Assembly: GCA_021801255.1 (NCBI GenBank)
Contig: JAJYYH010000017.1
Coordinates: 1-44,289 of the forward strand
Length of the DNA stretch: 44,289 nt
Source: Pseudomonadota bacterium
GTDB taxonomy: Bacteria; Pseudomonadota; Alphaproteobacteria; Acetobacterales; Acetobacteraceae
Direction of reading: 5' to 3'
The notes beneath the pieces are model-generated. The model made no database searches. It saw only the letters and a list, made by a program, of their open reading frames with translations, and was not told the origin of the DNA. A program made the translations under genes and the position numbers. Within the stretch, counting starts at the first letter, position 1. Every line of letters begins with the position of its first letter. Shown here one piece after another: positions 17,455 through 26,280 of the stretch.

Positions 17455-18705
17455 TTATGGCGCAGGAAAATCAACACGTTTGACGAATTCGATCTTCCCA
17501 TTCTTGTTCTGCACCACGTTGTAGCCGTGCAACCCATCGCCATTGGCATCGAAATCATAGACGCCCTCGGTGCCCTTGTAGCCACGTATGGCAAGGATCG
17601 CCGCGCGCATGCCTTGCGGATCGGTCGATTTGGCGTTGCCGATCGCGAGGGCGGCGAGGTTGATTGCGTCATAGGTCCAGGCGGCGAACTGATCGACGGG
17701 AATTTTGTGCAGCTTCTGATAGGCATCGGCGAAACGCCGCGCTTCGGGGCTGGAATCGGCGTTGAAATCGGCCACGCCATAGGTACCGAAAAGCGCCGGT
17801 CCGGCGAGATGCAGGGCCGCGGTGTCGGTGATCGAGGGCGAGCCGACCCAGGCCGAGCGCACGCCGAGCTGGCGTAACTGGCGGGCGAAAATCGCCAGAT
17901 CCTGTTCGAAGGTGAAGTAGCTCCCGATGACATCGGCGCCCGAGCCCTTCACCGCCAGCACCACGGGGGTGAAATCCGGTGTCTGATTGGCATAGCCCTG
18001 GGCCGTGACGACGCTCGCGCCGAGGCTCTGCAATTCGGCGCTCAGCAGCCGCGCGCCGCTTGAGCCGAAGGCATCGGTCGAGGTGACGAGCGCCCATTTC
18101 TTGAGGCCGAGCGTCTCGACGCCGAACGCTGCGATCACCTTGGCGGAATAGGTGTCATTGGGACGGCAGCGGAACAGCCAGGGATCGCCGGCATGGGTGA
18201 GGTTGGGATCGGTGCCGCCGAAGAACACCGGCTTGCCGACGCGGCGGACATCGGGGTCCATCGCGTGTACCTGCGTCGAGCGAATGGAGCCGAGAAAAGC
18301 GACGATCGCGGGATCATTGGCGAGGCGGTTGAAAGCACTGACGACACCGGGATTGGTGGTCTGGTCGTCCTCGATCACGAGTTTCAGCATCCGCCCCATG
18401 ACGCCACCAGCGGCGTTGACCTCCGAGACCGCCATCTCTGCGCCCCATTCGGCGTAGCGGCCGGATTCCGCAGCCGGGCCGGTGAGGGGCGTCACCATGC
18501 CGATGATAATCGGCGCCGTATCCGCCGTCACCGCCCGCTCTGGTCCGGCGAGCAGCGCGCAGGCGAGCAGTGCCGCAGCCCCGTGGCCGAGCGCTGCTCG
18601 CCAGCATCGCGCCCTTGGCCAGAACATGGCGGCCGCGGCCGAAACCATGCCGCTTTGCGGCTGGGCATGCAGCGTGCGGGACATGGCGCTCTCTGGCGTG
18701 GTCAT
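17455..18705 (-). CDS. livK: Branched-chain-type ABC importer, periplasmic binding protein
   Basis: 416 residues of the type I periplasmic binding fold (Peripla_BP_6). After a long export signal (hydrophobic stretch ALGHGAAALLACALLAGPERA), the mature protein starts with PIIIGMVTPLTGPAAESGRYAEWG and contains LVIEDDQTTNPGVVSAFNRL, FLGSIRSTQV and WTYDAINLAALAIG. The ATG at 18705 has GGAGGAAAG upstream; 18684 is an alternative. The ligand is not predictable. The coupled crotonase argues for an acid that becomes a CoA ester. It leads the operon livK-livH-livMG-livF-crotonase. Confidence 0.88.
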   Translation of the reverse strand: MTTPESAMSRTLHAQPQSGMVSAAAAMFWPRARCWRAALGHGAAALLACALLAGPERAVTADTAPIIIGMVTPLTGPAAESGRYAEWGAEMAVSEVNAAGGVMGRMLKLVIEDDQTTNPGVVSAFNRLANDPAIVAFLGSIRSTQVHAMDPDVRRVGKPVFFGGTDPNLTHAGDPWLFRCRPNDTYSAKVIAAFGVETLGLKKWALVTSTDAFGSSGARLLSAELQSLGASVVTAQGYANQTPDFTPVVLAVKGSGADVIGSYFTFEQDLAIFARQLRQLGVRSAWVGSPSITDTAALHLAGPALFGTYGVADFNADSSPEARRFADAYQKLHKIPVDQFAAWTYDAINLAALAIGNAKSTDPQGMRAAILAIRGYKGTEGVYDFDANGDGLHGYNVVQNKNGKIEFVKRVDFPAP

Positions 18706-19037
18706 TGCGGCTCTTTCCTCCCCATGGCACGGCCGGCTGGCCCACGCATCGGGCCAGCACCGCGCATCGCGCCAGATTGGCGCGGCATTCCCCTTGCTGG
18801 CAAGAGCATGCGTGAGGCCACGCGAGTCAGGCGAGGCCCGGCCGCGGGGGCGGCGCCGCGCGGTTCGGCCAATCGTTAAAAAACCGCGAAAACCCATCCC
18901 GAGAACCCGTCGTCTCACGAAAATTTTATACAATAGTGCCGTGCAACGAGTTGATTTCTCTCCAAACCGTAAAAATCGTGATAAATTTCTCGGCGCCACG
19001 TATTGCGTCTCATACATTGTCCGTGTAGGGCGAAGGC
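18706..19037. other. Divergent intergenic region between livK and slt
   Basis: 332 bases with no gene. The part next to livK is GC-rich, with several short inverted repeats around GGCCGGC. The part from about 18880 to 19020 is distinctly AT-rich and is the likely double promoter. On the minus strand, TATAAA at 18925-18930 could be a -10 for livK with a leader of about 210 nt. No convincing -35 or operator was identified. Confidence 0.5.
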
Positions 19038-20885
19038 ATGCGAGGGACCGGTCACACGTTCTCCCGTCTTCCCGCTGCCCGGGCGATGATCGCCGGGGCA
19101 GCGTTTCTCGCCAGCGCCACGGCGGGGAAGGCGGTTGCACAATCGGACGAAACCGCGATGGCCGTGCCGCGTCTGGCACCGCACGGCGCCAGCGAAATCG
19201 CGCTGCCGCAGCCGCTTGATCCGCTGGAGGCGGTGCGCGTGCGCCTCGTTTTCGCCGCCCAGGCGGCCGGCGATAAGGCCGGTGCCGAACACATGGAGGC
19301 CGCCCTCGTCCTGGAGGGCAGGCTCGGCGCCGATCTGCGGGGCTATATTCTCGCCGACCGCTTTCTGCAACCGCGCGCCACGGTCGCCACCGCCGCCCTC
19401 GCCGCATGGCTCGACCGCCACGCCGATCTCGCCATCACCCCGACCATCGCCGCCCTCTATGCCAAGCGCGACCCGCGTGGCGCGGCGGCGCGCCACCTGG
19501 CGGCGCCGCCGGCGCTGGCCGCACTCGCCGCCCCCGAGGACACCTTGCCCGATATGCCGGGGATCCGGCGCAATCCCCTGCTCGATCGCACCATCCGCGA
19601 GCGCATCGAGCGCGGACGCTTCGATCAGGCGCGCCATCTCCTGGCCATCACGCCGGGGCTCACGCCGCTCTATGGCGGGCAGCTCCGCGCCGAGATCGCC
19701 GCCGGCCTCTTTGCCGCCAACGACGACCGCGCGGCGCGCGATCTGGCGCAGGTGGCGCTCCGCGAAAGCGGCGGCGACGTGGCGCTCGCCGGCTTCATCG
19801 CCGGGCTGTCCTCCTGGCGGCTCGGCGAGCGCCGGGCGGCGGCGCGGTTTTTCGAGCGCGCCGCCAATGCACCGATCGGCTCTCCTGCGCTGCTCGCCGC
19901 GGCACGCTTCTGGGCAGCGCGCGCCCACGCCAGCGACCACGATCCCGCCGATGGCCCGGAGCGGGCGCGGCTCTGGCTGCGCCGCGCCGCCGCCAGCGGG
20001 CATACATTCTATGGCTTGCTGGCGCGCCATCTGCTCGGCGAGCCGCTTGGCGCCAGCCTCAGCTTCGCCGAGGAGACGCTCGGCGAGGCCGATATCGCCG
20101 CCGTCGCGGCAACGCCCGAGGGTCGGCGCGCCTTCGCGCTCTTGCAGGTCGGGCAGGATCGCCGGGCGCGCGACGAATTGCGCCTGCTCGCGGCGCGGCC
20201 GGAAACCTCGGCCGATCTCCGCCGCGCGGTGAGGCTCACCGCCCTGCAGGCCGGCTTCACCGCCCTCGCCGCCGAGATCGCGGGTGCCACCCCGGCGCCC
20301 GATGCGGCGCACGCGGCCCAGCATTTTTCCCTCCCCCATCTCGTCCCGCGCCATGGTTTTCGCCTCGATCCACCGCTGGTCTATGCGCTGACGCGGATCG
20401 AATCGAATTTTGACGCAGGCGCCATCTCGCCCGCCGGGGCGCGCGGCCTGATGCAAATCATGCCGGTCACCGCAGGCTATCTCGCCAATGATCCCTCGCT
20501 CGCCGGTTCGCGCCAGAAGCGGCTGCACGATCCGGCGTTCAATCTCGACCTCGGCCAGAGCTATCTGCTCTATCTCGCCGCCCAGGACGGGATCGAGGGC
20601 AATCTGCTCCGCCTGCTCGCCGCCTATAACGCGGGGCCGGGCAATCTCGGGCACTGGCTCGGGGCGATCCGCGACGCGGGCGATCCACTGCTCTTCATCG
20701 AGGCCATCCCGATTGAGGAGACGCGCCAGTTCGTCCATCGCGTGCTCGCCTATTCCTGGATCTACGCGGCCGAACTCGGCCTGCCGGCACCGAGCCTCGA
20801 TGCCCTGGCGGCAGGGCGCTTTCCAAGGCTGCGATCCTCCGATAATGTGGCGCCCGAGGCGGAGCCGGTCACGCTGTTGCACTGA
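19038..20885 (+). CDS. slt: Soluble lytic murein transglycosylase
   Basis: 615-residue periplasmic enzyme that cleaves glycan strands to 1,6-anhydro-muropeptides. A signal peptide ends at AVAQS (about residue 35). The long middle part is a superhelical, Ala/Leu/Arg-rich helix repeat region as in Slt70. The C-terminal SLT domain starts near residue 445 with LVYALTRIESNFDAGAISPAGARGLMQIMP, whose Glu in RIESNF (about residue 455) is catalytic. It then shows LAAYNAGPGNLGHWL and ETRQFVHRVLAYSWIY. The full family architecture is present. It leads the moaB-thioesterase-SDR row on the same strand. Confidence 0.93.
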   Translation: MRGTGHTFSRLPAARAMIAGAAFLASATAGKAVAQSDETAMAVPRLAPHGASEIALPQPLDPLEAVRVRLVFAAQAAGDKAGAEHMEAALVLEGRLGADLRGYILADRFLQPRATVATAALAAWLDRHADLAITPTIAALYAKRDPRGAAARHLAAPPALAALAAPEDTLPDMPGIRRNPLLDRTIRERIERGRFDQARHLLAITPGLTPLYGGQLRAEIAAGLFAANDDRAARDLAQVALRESGGDVALAGFIAGLSSWRLGERRAAARFFERAANAPIGSPALLAAARFWAARAHASDHDPADGPERARLWLRRAAASGHTFYGLLARHLLGEPLGASLSFAEETLGEADIAAVAATPEGRRAFALLQVGQDRRARDELRLLAARPETSADLRRAVRLTALQAGFTALAAEIAGATPAPDAAHAAQHFSLPHLVPRHGFRLDPPLVYALTRIESNFDAGAISPAGARGLMQIMPVTAGYLANDPSLAGSRQKRLHDPAFNLDLGQSYLLYLAAQDGIEGNLLRLLAAYNAGPGNLGHWLGAIRDAGDPLLFIEAIPIEETRQFVHRVLAYSWIYAAELGLPAPSLDALAAGRFPRLRSSDNVAPEAEPVTLLH

Positions 20886-20923
20886 ACCGCCGCTCCGCTC
20901 CCCTGCGACAGAGGACACACGCG

Positions 20924-21472
20924 ATGGCGCGTCTCGATCCCTCCCGCCGCTTTCTTGCGGTAAATATTGCTGTTCTCACGGTCTCGGACAGCCGCACGAC
21001 AGCGAACGACACGTCGGGTGATACGCTCGCCGCGCGCATCGCCGAGACCGGCCACAGGCTCGCCGCGCGCGCCCTGGTGCGCGATGACGTTGACGCCATC
21101 GTCGCGCAACTCTGCGCCTGGATCGCCGATCCAGCCATCGATGTCGTGCTCAGCACCGGCGGCACTGGGCTCACCGGACGCGACGTGACGCCCGAGGCCT
21201 TCGAGCGGGTGATCGAGAAACGCATCGAGGGGTTCGGCGAATTATTCCGCATGCTGAGCTATCAGAAGATCGCCACCTCCACCATGCAGTCGCGCGCGCT
21301 CGGCGGCGTTGCGGGTGGCACCTACCTCTTCGCACTCCCCGGCAGCCCCGGCGCGGTCCGGGACGCCTGGGACGATATTCTCGTCCATCAACTCGACGCG
21401 CGGCACCTTCCGTGCAATCTCGTTGAGTTGATGCCGCGGCTTCAGGAACATCTCGCTCCCGCCGCGCCATGA
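20924..21472 (+). CDS. moaB: Molybdopterin adenylyltransferase-type protein MoaB
   Basis: 182 residues of the MogA/MoaB fold, acting in molybdenum cofactor synthesis by binding or adenylylating molybdopterin. Motifs are AVLTVSDSRTTANDTSGDTL, VLSTGGTGLTGRDVTPEA, and ALPGSPGAVRDAWDDIL. It starts 38 bases after slt. Its stop overlaps the next start (ATGA at 21469-21472), so translation is coupled. No other moa gene lies in the window. Confidence 0.92.
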   Translation: MARLDPSRRFLAVNIAVLTVSDSRTTANDTSGDTLAARIAETGHRLAARALVRDDVDAIVAQLCAWIADPAIDVVLSTGGTGLTGRDVTPEAFERVIEKRIEGFGELFRMLSYQKIATSTMQSRALGGVAGGTYLFALPGSPGAVRDAWDDILVHQLDARHLPCNLVELMPRLQEHLAPAAP

Positions 21473-21927
21473 GCCGACCCAGCCCCGGAACGCGCGCCGA
21501 TTATCGGTTTTTTCACGAAATTACCACGCGCTGGGGCGATAATGACGTTTACGGCCATGTCAACAACGTGATCTATTATTCCTGGTTCGATACGGCCGTC
21601 AATGCGTTGCTGATCGAGAACGAATTGCTTGATCTCGGCGCCAGCCGCGAGATCGGCATCGTCGCCGAAAACGGCTGCCGCTATCATGCCTCGGTCACGT
21701 TTCCCGAACGCATCACCGTCGGCGGGCGCGTCGCGCGCTTGGGCACCAGCGCGGTGCGCTATGAACTCGGCATTTTTCGCCATCACGAAGCGGGCGCGGT
21801 GGCGGAGGGTTATTTCGTGCATGTCTATGTTGATCGCACGTCGATGCGGCCGGTGCCGATGCCGGAGAGGCTGCGCGCCGCCCTGTCGCCATTCCTGATT
21901 TCCCCGCGGACAAAGGAAAGTGCGTGA
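21469..21927 (+). CDS. 4-hydroxybenzoyl-CoA-thioesterase-like acyl-CoA thioesterase
   Basis: 152 residues of the hotdog fold. The family signature RWGDNDVYGHVNNVIYYSWFD carries the Asp expected to be catalytic (DNDVYGHVNN). The following helix and strands (FPERITVGGRVARLGTSAVR) fit a FcbC/YbgC-like single-domain enzyme, which normally forms tetramers. Substrate is unknown. It is coupled on both sides: its start overlaps the moaB stop and its TGA overlaps the ATG of the SDR gene. Confidence 0.88.
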   Translation: MSRPSPGTRADYRFFHEITTRWGDNDVYGHVNNVIYYSWFDTAVNALLIENELLDLGASREIGIVAENGCRYHASVTFPERITVGGRVARLGTSAVRYELGIFRHHEAGAVAEGYFVHVYVDRTSMRPVPMPERLRAALSPFLISPRTKESA

Positions 21928-22709
21928 TGGATTTCGGTTTGCGCGGGCGCAGCGCCATCGTCTGCGCGGCGAGCAAGGGCCTGGGGCGGGCATGCGCGAT
22001 GGCGCTGGCGCACGAGGGCGTGGCGCTCGTCATCAATGCGCGCACCAGCGAAACGCTTGAGCGGACGGCTGAGGAAATCCGCGCGGCGACCGGCGTCGCG
22101 GTGCGCGCCATCGCCGCCGACATCACCACCAGCGCCGGCCGCGAAGCGGTGCTCGCCGCCTGCCCCGATCCCGACATCCTTATCACCAATGCCGGCGGCC
22201 CGCCGGCCGGGGATTTTCGGACCCTTACGCCCACGCAATGGCGCGCCGCGCTGGAGGCCAATATGCTGACCCCGATCGCGCTGATCCAGGCGGTGATCGG
22301 GGAGATGTGCGCGCGGCGCTTCGGGCGCATCGTCAATATCACCTCGGCGTCGGTGAAATCGCCGATCCCCTCGCTCGGGCTCAGCAATGGCGCGCGCGCC
22401 GGTCTCACCGGTTTTGTTGCCGGCGCGGCGCGCCAGGTGGCGCGATACAATGTCACGATCAATAACCTGCTCCCCGGCCCGTTTCTCACCGACCGGCTGC
22501 GCAGCAACCTGACCGAGGCGGCGCGGCGCAACAACCGTGACGTCGAGGCCGAAATCGCGGCCCGCGCTGCGGAAAATCCCGCTGGCAGGGTCGGCGATCC
22601 GGCGGAATTCGGCGCGGCCTGCGCCTTTCTCTGCGCCGCGTCCTCGGGGTTTATCGTCGGGCAGAATCTGCTGCTCGATGGCGGCGCCTTCAACGCGACG
22701 CTCGGATGA
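21927..22709 (+). CDS. Short-chain dehydrogenase-like protein with degenerate active site
   Basis: 260 residues with the Rossmann layout of SDR enzymes: AIVCAASKGLGRACAMAL in place of TGxxxGIG (first Gly is Ala), ILITNAGGPPAGDF (NAG motif), and RIVNITSASVKSP with the Ser. At the usual YxxxK it reads LGLSNGARAGL, so catalytic Tyr and Lys are both missing. This matches the known BKR-like SDR subgroup that lacks the standard tetrad. GGAAAG precedes the ATG at 21927; a GTG at 21924 is adjacent. Confidence 0.87.
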   Translation: MDFGLRGRSAIVCAASKGLGRACAMALAHEGVALVINARTSETLERTAEEIRAATGVAVRAIAADITTSAGREAVLAACPDPDILITNAGGPPAGDFRTLTPTQWRAALEANMLTPIALIQAVIGEMCARRFGRIVNITSASVKSPIPSLGLSNGARAGLTGFVAGAARQVARYNVTINNLLPGPFLTDRLRSNLTEAARRNNRDVEAEIAARAAENPAGRVGDPAEFGAACAFLCAASSGFIVGQNLLLDGGAFNATLG

Positions 22710-22728
22710 GACGAGCGGCAGCGCAAGG

Positions 22729-22834
22729 CCAGGGGCTTTGCCCCTGGACCCCAGCAAAGGCGTAGCCTTTGCAATCCTTCCCGGGGTGCGGGTCTGGGGG
22801 CGCTGCCCCCAGCTTGTCCAGGGCGCAGCCCTGG
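22729..22834. repeat. Cluster of four GC-rich hairpins between SDR and YqaA-like genes
   Basis: Four consecutive palindromes fill the gap: CCAGGGGCTTTGCCCCTGG (22729-22747), GCAAAGGCGTAGCCTTTGC (22754-22772), CTGGGGGCGCTGCCCCCAG (22794-22812) and CCAGGGCGCAGCCCTGG (22818-22834). The first is nearly identical to single copies at 2730, 33246 and 39085. The layout looks like a composite REP-type element. Confidence 0.7.
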
Positions 22835-22845
22835 CCTTCCACGGC

Positions 22846-23430
22846 ATGATGCGCCGCCTCTACCACCGGATCCTGGCGCTTGCCGCCTCGCCGCGCGCCC
22901 CCTGGTGGCTGGCCGCCATCGCCTTCGCCGAGGCGAGTTTTTTTCCCGTCCCGCCGGATGCGTTGCTGATCCCGATGATCCTGGCGCGCCCACGCGCCGC
23001 TTTTCGCCTCGCCGCGATCGCAACCCTCGCCAGTGTCGCGGGGGGCGCGCTCGGCTATTTCATCGGCTATGCGCTGTTCGACGTGCTCGCGACGCCGCTT
23101 TTGCGGCTCTATCATCTCGAGCCGGCTTTTGCCCGCTTTCGTCTCGCCTACGCGCAATGGGGCCTCGCGGTCATCCTGATCAAGGGGCTGACACCGATCC
23201 CCTACAAGCTCGTGACGATCGCCTCGGGCGCCGCGCGGTTTGATTTCCCGTTGTTCATGGCGGCGAGTCTGCTCACGCGCGGGGCGCGCTTCCTGACCAT
23301 TGCCGCGCTTCTGCGCCATGCCGGGCCGGGTGTACGCGATTTCATCGACCGCCGGCTCGGCCTCGTCGCCAGCCTGCTCGCGCTCGGCATCATCGCCGGT
23401 TTCGCCGCACTCCGTTTCCTGCCGGGCTGA
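22846..23430 (+). CDS. YqaA/DedA-like (SNARE-associated/VTT) membrane protein
   Basis: 194 residues with 4-5 hydrophobic segments. It has the VTT-family pattern of a re-entrant loop with EASFFPVPPDALLIPMIL and, later, KGLTPIPYKLVTIASG, plus GYFIGYALF. It is close to the YqaA branch. DedA-type proteins are linked to undecaprenyl-phosphate or phospholipid scrambling and membrane potential maintenance; a specific role here is not known. The start is ATG-ATG at 22846/22849, just after the hairpin cluster; no clear Shine-Dalgarno is seen. Confidence 0.83.
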   Translation: MMRRLYHRILALAASPRAPWWLAAIAFAEASFFPVPPDALLIPMILARPRAAFRLAAIATLASVAGGALGYFIGYALFDVLATPLLRLYHLEPAFARFRLAYAQWGLAVILIKGLTPIPYKLVTIASGAARFDFPLFMAASLLTRGARFLTIAALLRHAGPGVRDFIDRRLGLVASLLALGIIAGFAALRFLPG

Positions 23431-23500
23431 ACACAAGGCGGGGGCTGGATCGGCCGGCCGAGACGCGCCATGCTGGGGCGGTCGAGGGGAGAAAAACGTC

Positions 23501-24826
23501 ATGGCCCGAAAATCGTCGCCACGCATCCGCTTCATGCAGCGCGCCGCTCTCGCGCTGCTCGTGCTCAGCGGGGTGGTCAACTATATCGACCGCGCGACGC
23601 TGGCGATTGCCAATCCGCTGGTGCGCCACGATCTCGGCCTCTCCATCCCGGATATGGGCATGCTGCTCTCGGCCTTCCTCTGGGCCTATGCCTTCGCCCA
23701 ACTCCCGGCCGGCGCTCTGGTCGATCGGGTCGGGCCGCGGCTCTTGCTGGCGCTTGGGCTCGCGCTGTGGTCCGGCGCGCAGGCGCTCGGCGGGCTGGTG
23801 CGCAATTTCGGCGAGTTCTTCGCTGTGCGCATGCTGCTCGGCCTCGGCGAGGCGCCGCAATTCCCGACCGGGGCGCGGGTCGTGCGGGACTGGTTCCCCG
23901 TGCGCAATCGCGGGTTCGCCACGGGTATTTTCAACTGCGCCTCAACGCTCGGCAACGCCATCGGCGCGCCCTTGCTGACCTTCCTTATGCTTTTCTTCGG
24001 CTGGCGCTGGATGTTCGGGATCATGGGCGTAGCCGGCCTCATCGTCGCCGCACTCTGGTATCTGATCTATCGTGATATCGCGACCGCCGGGCTCGATGCG
24101 GCGGAGACGGCCTACGTTTCGGAAGGCGATCCACCGGGAGCACGCGCGCCGACGCGGTTTCATGAATGGCGCCGGCTGTTTCGTTTTCGTATCACGTGGG
24201 GAATGATCCTGGGCTATTTCGGCACGATCTATCTCACCTGGGTCTATACCGCATGGCTCCCCGGCTATCTCGAAATCGAGCGCCACATGACCATCGCCAA
24301 GACCGGCTGGGCCGCGGCCATCCCTTCGGTTGCCGGTGTGGTGGGGGGTATTTTCGGTGGCTGGGTGGTCGATGCCCTGGTCCGTCTCGGCCTCTCGCCG
24401 ATTGCGAGCCGCAAATACCCGATGGCGCTGGCGCTGATCGGCATGGCGGGTTTCACCATCCTCGCCGCCGAGGTGGAGAGCAATGCCGTTGCCATCGTGT
24501 GCATTTCGGCCGCGGTCTTCCTCGGCTTTTCGACCTCCAGCAGTTGCTGGGCGATGGCCTCGGTCGCGGCGCCACCGAACTACACCGCCTCGATCGGCGC
24601 CATTCAGAATTTCGGCGGCTATCTCGGCGGCGCCTTGGCGCCGACGGTGACCGGCTTCGTCGTCGCCGCCACCGGCTCTTTCGTGCCGGCGCTGCTGGCC
24701 GGGGCGGCGATCGCGGTATTCTCGGCGATCGCCTATTTCGTCATCATTCGCGCGCCGATCACCGAGAGCGATTTGCTCGGCCAGGATGCCGCGCTCGCTA
24801 CTCCCGTGCAAATAGCCGGTCATTGA
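23501..24826 (+). CDS. MFS transporter, anion:cation symporter type
   Basis: 441 residues, about 12 membrane helices. The N-terminal NYIDRATLAIANPLV and FLWAYAFAQLPAGALVDRVGPR (loop 2-3 motif) and GEAPQFPTGARVVRDWFP are typical of the ACS family, which takes up hexuronates, glucarate, phthalate and similar organic anions with protons. The second half has GGIFGGWVVD. A GGGGAG motif precedes the ATG at 23501. Its last 29 bases overlap the convergent phosphatase gene. Substrate is not predictable. Confidence 0.88.
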   Translation: MARKSSPRIRFMQRAALALLVLSGVVNYIDRATLAIANPLVRHDLGLSIPDMGMLLSAFLWAYAFAQLPAGALVDRVGPRLLLALGLALWSGAQALGGLVRNFGEFFAVRMLLGLGEAPQFPTGARVVRDWFPVRNRGFATGIFNCASTLGNAIGAPLLTFLMLFFGWRWMFGIMGVAGLIVAALWYLIYRDIATAGLDAAETAYVSEGDPPGARAPTRFHEWRRLFRFRITWGMILGYFGTIYLTWVYTAWLPGYLEIERHMTIAKTGWAAAIPSVAGVVGGIFGGWVVDALVRLGLSPIASRKYPMALALIGMAGFTILAAEVESNAVAIVCISAAVFLGFSTSSSCWAMASVAAPPNYTASIGAIQNFGGYLGGALAPTVTGFVVAATGSFVPALLAGAAIAVFSAIAYFVIIRAPITESDLLGQDAALATPVQIAGH

Positions 24827-25460
24827 TGAAGCGCGCGACCGGGTTCGGATGGAATGCGGCGCGCAGCCGCTCCTCGTGGTAATCCTCGCGCACCCACGCG
24901 AGAAACGGTTTTTTGCCTTCTCCCTCACGCGCGTAAAGTTCAAAAAACGCATCGAGAATGCCTGTTGGGGAATCGCGAAAATGGAGGTGCCGCCAGGAGA
25001 GTTGCGCCATCGCCTGGTCGGCGCTGCCGCCCTGCATGAGAATGAAAAGCCCGGCGGCGAGGCCGGCGCGGTCGGCGCCGGATTTGCAGTGGATGAGCGC
25101 CGGTTCGGCCATGGTGGCAAAAATCTCGGCAAGCCGCAGGATGCGCTCACGGTGTGGCGCGCCACGGCTCTCGAATGGCGCATGGACATGTGTCAATCCG
25201 AGCCGCGCCGCGGCGTCCACCGAAAGCGCCTCCGAGCCGCAGCGTCGCGCGCCGCGCAGATTGATCACCGTACGCAGTCCGTAGCGCTTCGTCGCGCGCG
25301 CGAGCCAGAGGGGAGTCGGATGATTGGCGCGATAGAGCCGCCCTGGCACCACCACGGCGAAATTATGCCAGACTATGCGGAAAAAGGCGTGATCGACGAA
25401 AAAACTATCGGCCCAAGCGGCGCGGCGCTGGCGCGGCGAGGAGACGTCGCCCTCGAACAT
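24798..25460 (-). CDS. Tyrosine/dual-specificity phosphatase-like protein
   Basis: 220 residues with the Cys-x5-Arg phosphatase loop HCKSGADRAG (Cys125, Arg131) and the preceding YGLRTVINLRG strand typical of bacterial protein tyrosine phosphatase-like enzymes. The general-acid Asp is not obvious. These proteins dephosphorylate phosphotyrosine, phosphoinositides or lipids such as phosphatidylglycerophosphate. It starts 19 bases after the sdhB stop on the same strand, so it probably rides on the sdh transcript. Its end overlaps the convergent MFS gene. Confidence 0.85.
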   Translation of the reverse strand: MFEGDVSSPRQRRAAWADSFFVDHAFFRIVWHNFAVVVPGRLYRANHPTPLWLARATKRYGLRTVINLRGARRCGSEALSVDAAARLGLTHVHAPFESRGAPHRERILRLAEIFATMAEPALIHCKSGADRAGLAAGLFILMQGGSADQAMAQLSWRHLHFRDSPTGILDAFFELYAREGEGKKPFLAWVREDYHEERLRAAFHPNPVARFINDRLFARE

Positions 25461-25479
25461 CGCGGCGCGCCGGGCGCGC

Positions 25480-26262
25480 TCAGACTTGGCGCTCGATGAG
25501 AAGCTGCTTGATCTTGCCGATCGCCTTGGCCGGGTTGAGCCCCTTGGGGCAGGCCTCGGTACAGTTCATGATGGTGTGGCAGCGATAGAGCTTGAACGGA
25601 TCCTCCAGCGCATCGAGCCGCGCCCCGGTCGCCTCATCACGCGAATCGATAATCCAACGATAGGCGGCGAGCAGTACGGCGGGGCCGAGATAGCGATCGC
25701 TATTCCACCAGTAGCTCGGACAGCTTGTGGTGCAGCAGAAGCAGAGGATGCACTCCCACATGCCGTCGAGCCTGGCACGCTCCTCGCGGCTCTGCGGCCG
25801 CTCGGCATCGGGTGGCGGCGGCGTATCGGATTGCATCCAGGGCTCGATGCTGCGCAACTGGGCATAGGCCTGCGTGAGGTCGGGCACGAGATCCTTCACC
25901 ACCGGCATGTGCGGCAGCGGATGGATGCGCACCGCGTTCTTGACCTCCTCGATCGGCTTGAGGCAGGCCAGCGTGTTGGTGCCGTCGATGTTCATCGCGC
26001 AGGAGCCGCAGATACCCTCGCGGCAGGAGCGGCGGAAGGTGAGCGTGGTATCGACCTCGTTCTTGATCTTGATCAGCGCATCGAGAACCATCGGCCCGCA
26101 GGCATCGAGATCGATCTCGTAGGTATCCATGCGCGGATTCTGTCCGTCATCGGGGCTCCAGCGATAGACGCGGAACTCCTTGACGCGACGCGCGTTGCCC
26201 GGCGCCTTGTGACGCTTCCCCTCGCCCACCTTGGAATTGGCGGGAAGTGCGAATTCAACCAT
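25480..26262 (-). CDS. sdhB: Succinate dehydrogenase iron-sulfur subunit
   Basis: 260-residue subunit carrying electrons from the flavoprotein to the quinone site. The [2Fe-2S] motif is [21 protein letters not shown] (first Cys cluster). The [4Fe-4S] and [3Fe-4S] motifs are [17 protein letters not shown] and [17 protein letters not shown]. The start at [11 protein letters not shown] has an 18-base gap from sdhA. It is the fourth gene of sdhCDAB. Confidence 0.97.
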   Translation of the reverse strand: MVEFALPANSKVGEGKRHKAPGNARRVKEFRVYRWSPDDGQNPRMDTYEIDLDACGPMVLDALIKIKNEVDTTLTFRRSCREGICGSCAMNIDGTNTLACLKPIEEVKNAVRIHPLPHMPVVKDLVPDLTQAYAQLRSIEPWMQSDTPPPPDAERPQSREERARLDGMWECILCFCCTTSCPSYWWNSDRYLGPAVLLAAYRWIIDSRDEATGARLDALEDPFKLYRCHTIMNCTEACPKGLNPAKAIGKIKQLLIERQV

Positions 26263-26280
26263 GTCTTGCCCTCGCGCCGT

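Noticed and set aside
17455-19407. A 650-residue version of the livK binding protein
   Set aside because: The upstream part is Arg-rich, lies in the divergent promoter and overlaps slt; the start at 18705 has a ribosome site and signal peptide.
18915-20918. A 667-codon open frame on minus across slt
   Set aside because: Shadow of the transglycosylase gene; Arg/Gly-rich, no domain.
21927-22709. Assigning the SDR as FabG (3-oxoacyl-ACP reductase)
   Set aside because: Catalytic Tyr and Lys are missing and the nucleotide motif is altered, so a FabG call is not supported.
22754-22834. Intrinsic terminators in the four-hairpin cluster
   Set aside because: The stems are strong but none is followed by a T-tract on either strand, so they are reported as repeats.
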